Origin: an uncultured bacterium
GTDB taxonomy: Bacteria > Omnitrophota > Gorgyraeia > Ghiorseimicrobiales > Ghiorseimicrobiaceae
Direction of reading: 5' to 3'
DNA length: 38,540 nucleotides
Assembly: GCA_913009335.1 (NCBI GenBank)
Contig: CAJVXN010000020.1
Location: 1 to 38,540, forward strand
The notes beneath the pieces were generated by a model. That model saw only the letters and a list, made by a program, of their open reading frames with translations, was not told the origin of the DNA and did no database searches. Both the position numbers and the translations under genes were made by a program. Of this stretch, positions 35,686 to 38,540 are shown piece after piece (positions within the stretch are counted from its first letter, which is position 1; every line of letters begins with the position of its first letter).

Positions 35686-36840
35686 AAGGATATAATTTCA
35701 AAAAGAGTTAAGGATTTGCAGCCATCGGGAATCAGGGAGTTTTTCGATCTGGTTATGGGTATGCGCGATGTGATATCTTTAGGTGTGGGTGAGTCTGATT
35801 TTGCAACCCCCTGGAATATAAGGGAAACCGGTATTTTCGCTTTAGAGAGAGGATATACGACTTATACTTCAAATAAAGGTTTGTATAAATTAAGACTGCA
35901 GATTGCGCGCTTTCTTAAGGCAAGGCATGGTTTAGAGTATGACCCAGATTGCGAAATTTTAATCACTGTAGGGGTCTCGGAAGGGTTGGATTTGGCAATG
36001 CGCGCTTTAATCAATCCGGGTGAAAAAGTTGTAGTACCTCAGCCTAGTTATGTTTCTTATGATGCGGTAGTTAGTTTATGCGGAGGTAAGCCAACCTATG
36101 TATACACAACAGAAAAAGACGGCTTTAAGTTAACGCCCCAGGCTTTAAACTCTGCCATAGATAAAAATACCAAGGCAGTAATCTTGAACTATCCTTCAAA
36201 CCCCACGGGTATATCCTATACAAAAAAAGAGCTTGAGGCTCTTAAGCGCGTTATTTTAAAGCATAATATAATTTGTATAACTGATGAGATATACGATGAA
36301 TTAACGTTTGATTACACGCATACATCTTTTGCATCTTTAGGCAGTGTTAAAAATAAAACTTTGTATCTTAACGGGTTTTCCAAAAATTACGCTATGACCG
36401 GATGGCGCGTGGGTTATGCCTGTGGTCCAAAAGATATAATTTCGGCAATGACTAAAATACATCAGTATACTATACTTTGCGTGCCTACGATTTCTCAATT
36501 TGCCGCAGCTGAGGCGCTTTCTTCAGGCAGGCGTTCGGTAGAGGCCATGAAGCGCGAATACAAAAGGCGTAGAGAATTTATTCTCAGCGGTCTAAATAGA
36601 CTAGGGCTTAAGTGTGTTAAGCCTAGTGGGGCATTTTATGTATTTCCTTCTATAAAAAATACGCAGATGAGTTCTTTGGAGTTTGCTAAGCGATTGCTTA
36701 AGCAGCAAAAAGTCGCAGTTGTCCCGGGAGATGCTTTTGGCAAAAATGGAGAAGGATTTATACGGATTTCCTATGCTTGCGAGATGGATAAATTAAAAGA
36801 GGCATTAAACCGTATAGAGGAATTCCTGCGAAAAAAATGA
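35683..36840 (+). CDS. PLP-dependent class I aminotransferase (AspC/AlaT-like)
   Basis: 385 residues from the ATG at 35683. The usual N-terminus, MKDIISKRVKDLQPSGIREFFDL, begins here, while an in-frame GTG at 35671 lies in the repeat. Fold-type I aminotransferase motifs: VISLGVGESDF, YTSNKGLYKLR, NYPSNPTGISY, TDEIYDEL, and FSKNYAMTGWRVGY with the PLP Lys234. The C-terminus ends in FIRISYACEMDKLKEALNRI with the substrate-carboxylate Arg. It transfers amino groups between amino acids and 2-oxo acids; the exact substrates cannot be told. It follows an Lrp-type regulator, a common arrangement. It has no clear Shine-Dalgarno, so the overlapping mini-frame from the repeat (ATGA overlap) may assist initiation. 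Confidence 0.9.
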   Translation: MKDIISKRVKDLQPSGIREFFDLVMGMRDVISLGVGESDFATPWNIRETGIFALERGYTTYTSNKGLYKLRLQIARFLKARHGLEYDPDCEILITVGVSEGLDLAMRALINPGEKVVVPQPSYVSYDAVVSLCGGKPTYVYTTEKDGFKLTPQALNSAIDKNTKAVILNYPSNPTGISYTKKELEALKRVILKHNIICITDEIYDELTFDYTHTSFASLGSVKNKTLYLNGFSKNYAMTGWRVGYACGPKDIISAMTKIHQYTILCVPTISQFAAAEALSSGRRSVEAMKREYKRRREFILSGLNRLGLKCVKPSGAFYVFPSIKNTQMSSLEFAKRLLKQQKVAVVPGDAFGKNGEGFIRISYACEMDKLKEALNRIEEFLRKK

Positions 36841-36899
36841 TTTTACTGTTTTTGCTCTTATGAGAAAACTACGGGATTCGAAAAGATTGATGCTTAGAG

Positions 36900-36928
36900 T
36901 TGCAAAATAGGTAGTAATCTGCTATTAT
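36900..36928 (+). promoter_or_regulatory. Candidate promoter of the PilZ-PilT gene
   Basis: TTGCAA (36900-36905), 17-nt spacer, TATTAT (36923-36928), about 65 nt before the ATG at 36994. Confidence 0.5.
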
Positions 36929-36993
36929 TCTTTTATATATTAGGAAGTGCTTAATTTAAAAAGAGGTTATGAAGTAAATTAGGAGGTATAGAA

Positions 36994-38379
36994 ATGTCTG
37001 AGGCTAAAAAAGATTTAGGCATAGCAGCACGAAAAGATATCAGAATTTATTCTCAGTTGCCTATGAATTATCAGGTTGTTTTTGATGATGGCCGAAAAAA
37101 GGAAGTAGTCTCTACATTGACTAAAGATATAAGCAGTGGGGGCGTTCTTTTTGAAAGCAATGAAGTTTTGCCTATAGACGCGAGCATAAAGTTGACTTTA
37201 AGCCTGCCCGGGGTTGGTCATAATATTGAGGCACTGTCTAATATCGTACGGGTTGAAGAGATAGAGTTTAAGAGGCAATATAATATCGGGGTTGAGTTTA
37301 AAGAAATAAAAGAAGAAGATAGAGAAGAAATACTTAAGCGTATTTCGCACCTTGATATTGTTCGAATACTTGATATTGCTGTTGAAAAAGGGGCGTCTGA
37401 TGTTCATCTTACTTGTGGCATGGCGCCTTTAATGCGTTTGAATAATCGTCTTGTCCAGATGAAGATGCCGCCGTTAGGTAGAGGCGATTTAAAGAATATG
37501 ATATATAGTGTTTTAAGCCGCGAGCAAATTGCAATTTTTGAGCAGGCTAAAGAACTTGATTTAGCTTTTAGTCCTTCAGGGCGTAAGTCACGGTTTCGTG
37601 TCAATGTTCATCAGCAGATGGGGAATGTAGAGGCAACTTTTAGAATTATTCCGATGGATAGAAATACTTTGGAGAGCTTAGGTTTACCCAGTGTGATCGG
37701 GGATTTTGCCAATCTTAAAAAAGGAATTATTATTATTGCAGGTCCTACTAATTCGGGCAAGACTACGACTTTATCGGCGATGATAGATCGTATAAACAAA
37801 AATCGTGACGCAGTAATTATATCGCTGGAGAAGCCCGTAGAATACATACATAAGAATGACAAAAGTATAATTAAGCAGCGCGAAGTGGGTATTGATACGA
37901 ATTCTTTTGCTGCCGGTTTTCAAAGCACTCTCAGGCAGGATCCGGATGTTATCGTAGTAGGGGAAATGTCTGATCAGGAGACTATTAGAACAGCAATTAT
38001 TGCCGCTGAGACAGGGCATTTAGTGTTATCTTCTATACATGCTCCTGATACAGCGCAGATTTTTGACCGTATAGTGAGTGTTTTTCCTTCAGATCAGCAG
38101 AGACAGATTGCCCAACAGCTTTCCCGGTGTTTTCAGGGGTCTGTTACCCAGTTGCTTCTTCCCGGTAAACAAGCTGCAACTCGCGTTGTTGTTACCGAGG
38201 TTTTAGTTGTAACCGATGCTGTCAGACATAGTATCCGCGACATGAACTTTACTCAGTTTGAATCCATGATGCAAACTGGAGCAAAGTATGGAATGCATTT
38301 AATGAAGGATAGCCTTAAGAGTTTATGTGATAAGGGTCTAATAGATATTGATACTTACATGAGTTACACAGAAGATTAA
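36994..38379 (+). CDS. PilZ-PilT fusion: type IV pilus-type retraction ATPase with N-terminal c-di-GMP domain
   Basis: 461 residues with AGGAGGT 6 nt before the ATG. Residues about 10-110 form a PilZ domain: Arg13-x3-Arg17 (RKDIR) and KDISSGGV (D-x-S-x-x-G at 45-50). Residues about 120-461 are a PilT/PilU-type secretion ATPase: DIAVEKGASDVHLTCG, Walker A GPTNSGKTTT (250-259, Lys256; Asn replaces the usual Gly), Asp-box region VISLEKPVEYIH, Walker B RQDPDVIVVGEM with Glu324, and His-box TGHLVLSSIHAPD. PilT hexamers depolymerise pili at the inner membrane. Carrying PilZ on the same chain would let cyclic di-GMP act on the motor directly. The three free PilZ proteins at 9160-10424 use the same domain. 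No other pilus gene is in the window. Confidence 0.9.
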   Translation: MSEAKKDLGIAARKDIRIYSQLPMNYQVVFDDGRKKEVVSTLTKDISSGGVLFESNEVLPIDASIKLTLSLPGVGHNIEALSNIVRVEEIEFKRQYNIGVEFKEIKEEDREEILKRISHLDIVRILDIAVEKGASDVHLTCGMAPLMRLNNRLVQMKMPPLGRGDLKNMIYSVLSREQIAIFEQAKELDLAFSPSGRKSRFRVNVHQQMGNVEATFRIIPMDRNTLESLGLPSVIGDFANLKKGIIIIAGPTNSGKTTTLSAMIDRINKNRDAVIISLEKPVEYIHKNDKSIIKQREVGIDTNSFAAGFQSTLRQDPDVIVVGEMSDQETIRTAIIAAETGHLVLSSIHAPDTAQIFDRIVSVFPSDQQRQIAQQLSRCFQGSVTQLLLPGKQAATRVVVTEVLVVTDAVRHSIRDMNFTQFESMMQTGAKYGMHLMKDSLKSLCDKGLIDIDTYMSYTED

Positions 38380-38540
38380 TATACCCCCTGTTTTTAATCC
38401 AAATAAAAAATAGAATGAGATTGCTGAAAAATTAATTCCTCTTATTTGTTCTCAAAGTTAATATTTGACAATTTCTCCCGTCGGTAAAAGAACGTTTTCT
38501 CGACGACAAAAAGCTTTGTAAATCACCTTTTTTCTGGTAA
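38380..38540 (+). other. 3' end of window, no gene seen
   Basis: AT-rich sequence after the PilZ-PilT stop. A TTGACA at 38465-38470 could be a -35 box, but no good -10 lies 16-18 nt further on. Nothing else supported. Confidence 0.5.

Overview
The window looks like a chromosomal segment from an uncultivated bacterium, most probably of the Candidatus Omnitrophota (Omnitrophica) or a close relative. The reasons are a very large multidomain ORF cut into segments by short in-frame SASP(I/M/V) motifs, several families of short palindromic repeats placed in and around genes, and a mix of an archaeal-type phosphoglycerate mutase, a B12-type ribonucleotide reductase with an intein, and PilZ/PilT proteins. 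The phylum is an inference from gene style; no rRNA or other phylogenetic marker is present. Nearly all genes are on the + strand.

Layout. (1) 1-8946: one giant ORF, open to the left edge, with four membrane segments near its visible start. It continues as a chain of unrelated modules: an HExxH peptidase-like block, helix-turn-helix repeats, a JAMM-like block, an excisionase-type HTH, a sigma region 2-like block and two SAM methyltransferases. Each is bounded by SASP-type pentapeptides. (2) 9160-10424: three small PilZ (c-di-GMP receptor) genes in a row, two with structured leaders. (3) 10544-21177: a glycan-use locus with a GH94 phosphorylase, a lipoprotein substrate-binding protein, two ABC permeases, two clan GH-A glycosidase-like proteins and a secreted protein with two carbohydrate-binding-like modules. 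No ABC ATPase is present, so it must be supplied from elsewhere. (4) 21253-24801: a ROK-family regulator, a membrane-anchored coiled-coil protein and a LacI-family regulator. (5) 24858-30994: a MetE-core-like methyltransferase, a class II ribonucleotide reductase carrying a LAGLIDADG intein next to an active-site cysteine, and ApgM. (6) 31087-32147, minus strand: a DUF4185-like secreted protein split by a -1 frameshift at a slippery A AAA AAG. (7) 32324-36840: mnmG, a QueG-like Fe-S protein, an Lrp/AsnC regulator and a class I aminotransferase. (8) 36994-38379: a PilZ-PilT fusion ATPase.

A model for the glycan locus: secreted or anchored GH-A proteins and the binding-module protein act on a glucan-like polymer outside the membrane, the lipoprotein and two permeases import the oligosaccharide, and the GH94 enzyme splits it with phosphate inside the cell. 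The ROK and LacI proteins are the obvious candidate regulators.

The two most unusual signals are at the repeat level. One is the SASP-module architecture of the giant ORF, where the peptide is kept through synonymous codon changes while nearby palindromes are read in different frames. The other is an intergenic two-hairpin element with a compensatory base-pair change, sitting directly before the start of three genes and, in two of them, ending in a strong Shine-Dalgarno sequence. No tRNA, rRNA, CRISPR array, transposase or phage gene was recognised. No stretch longer than about 225 bases lacks a gene.
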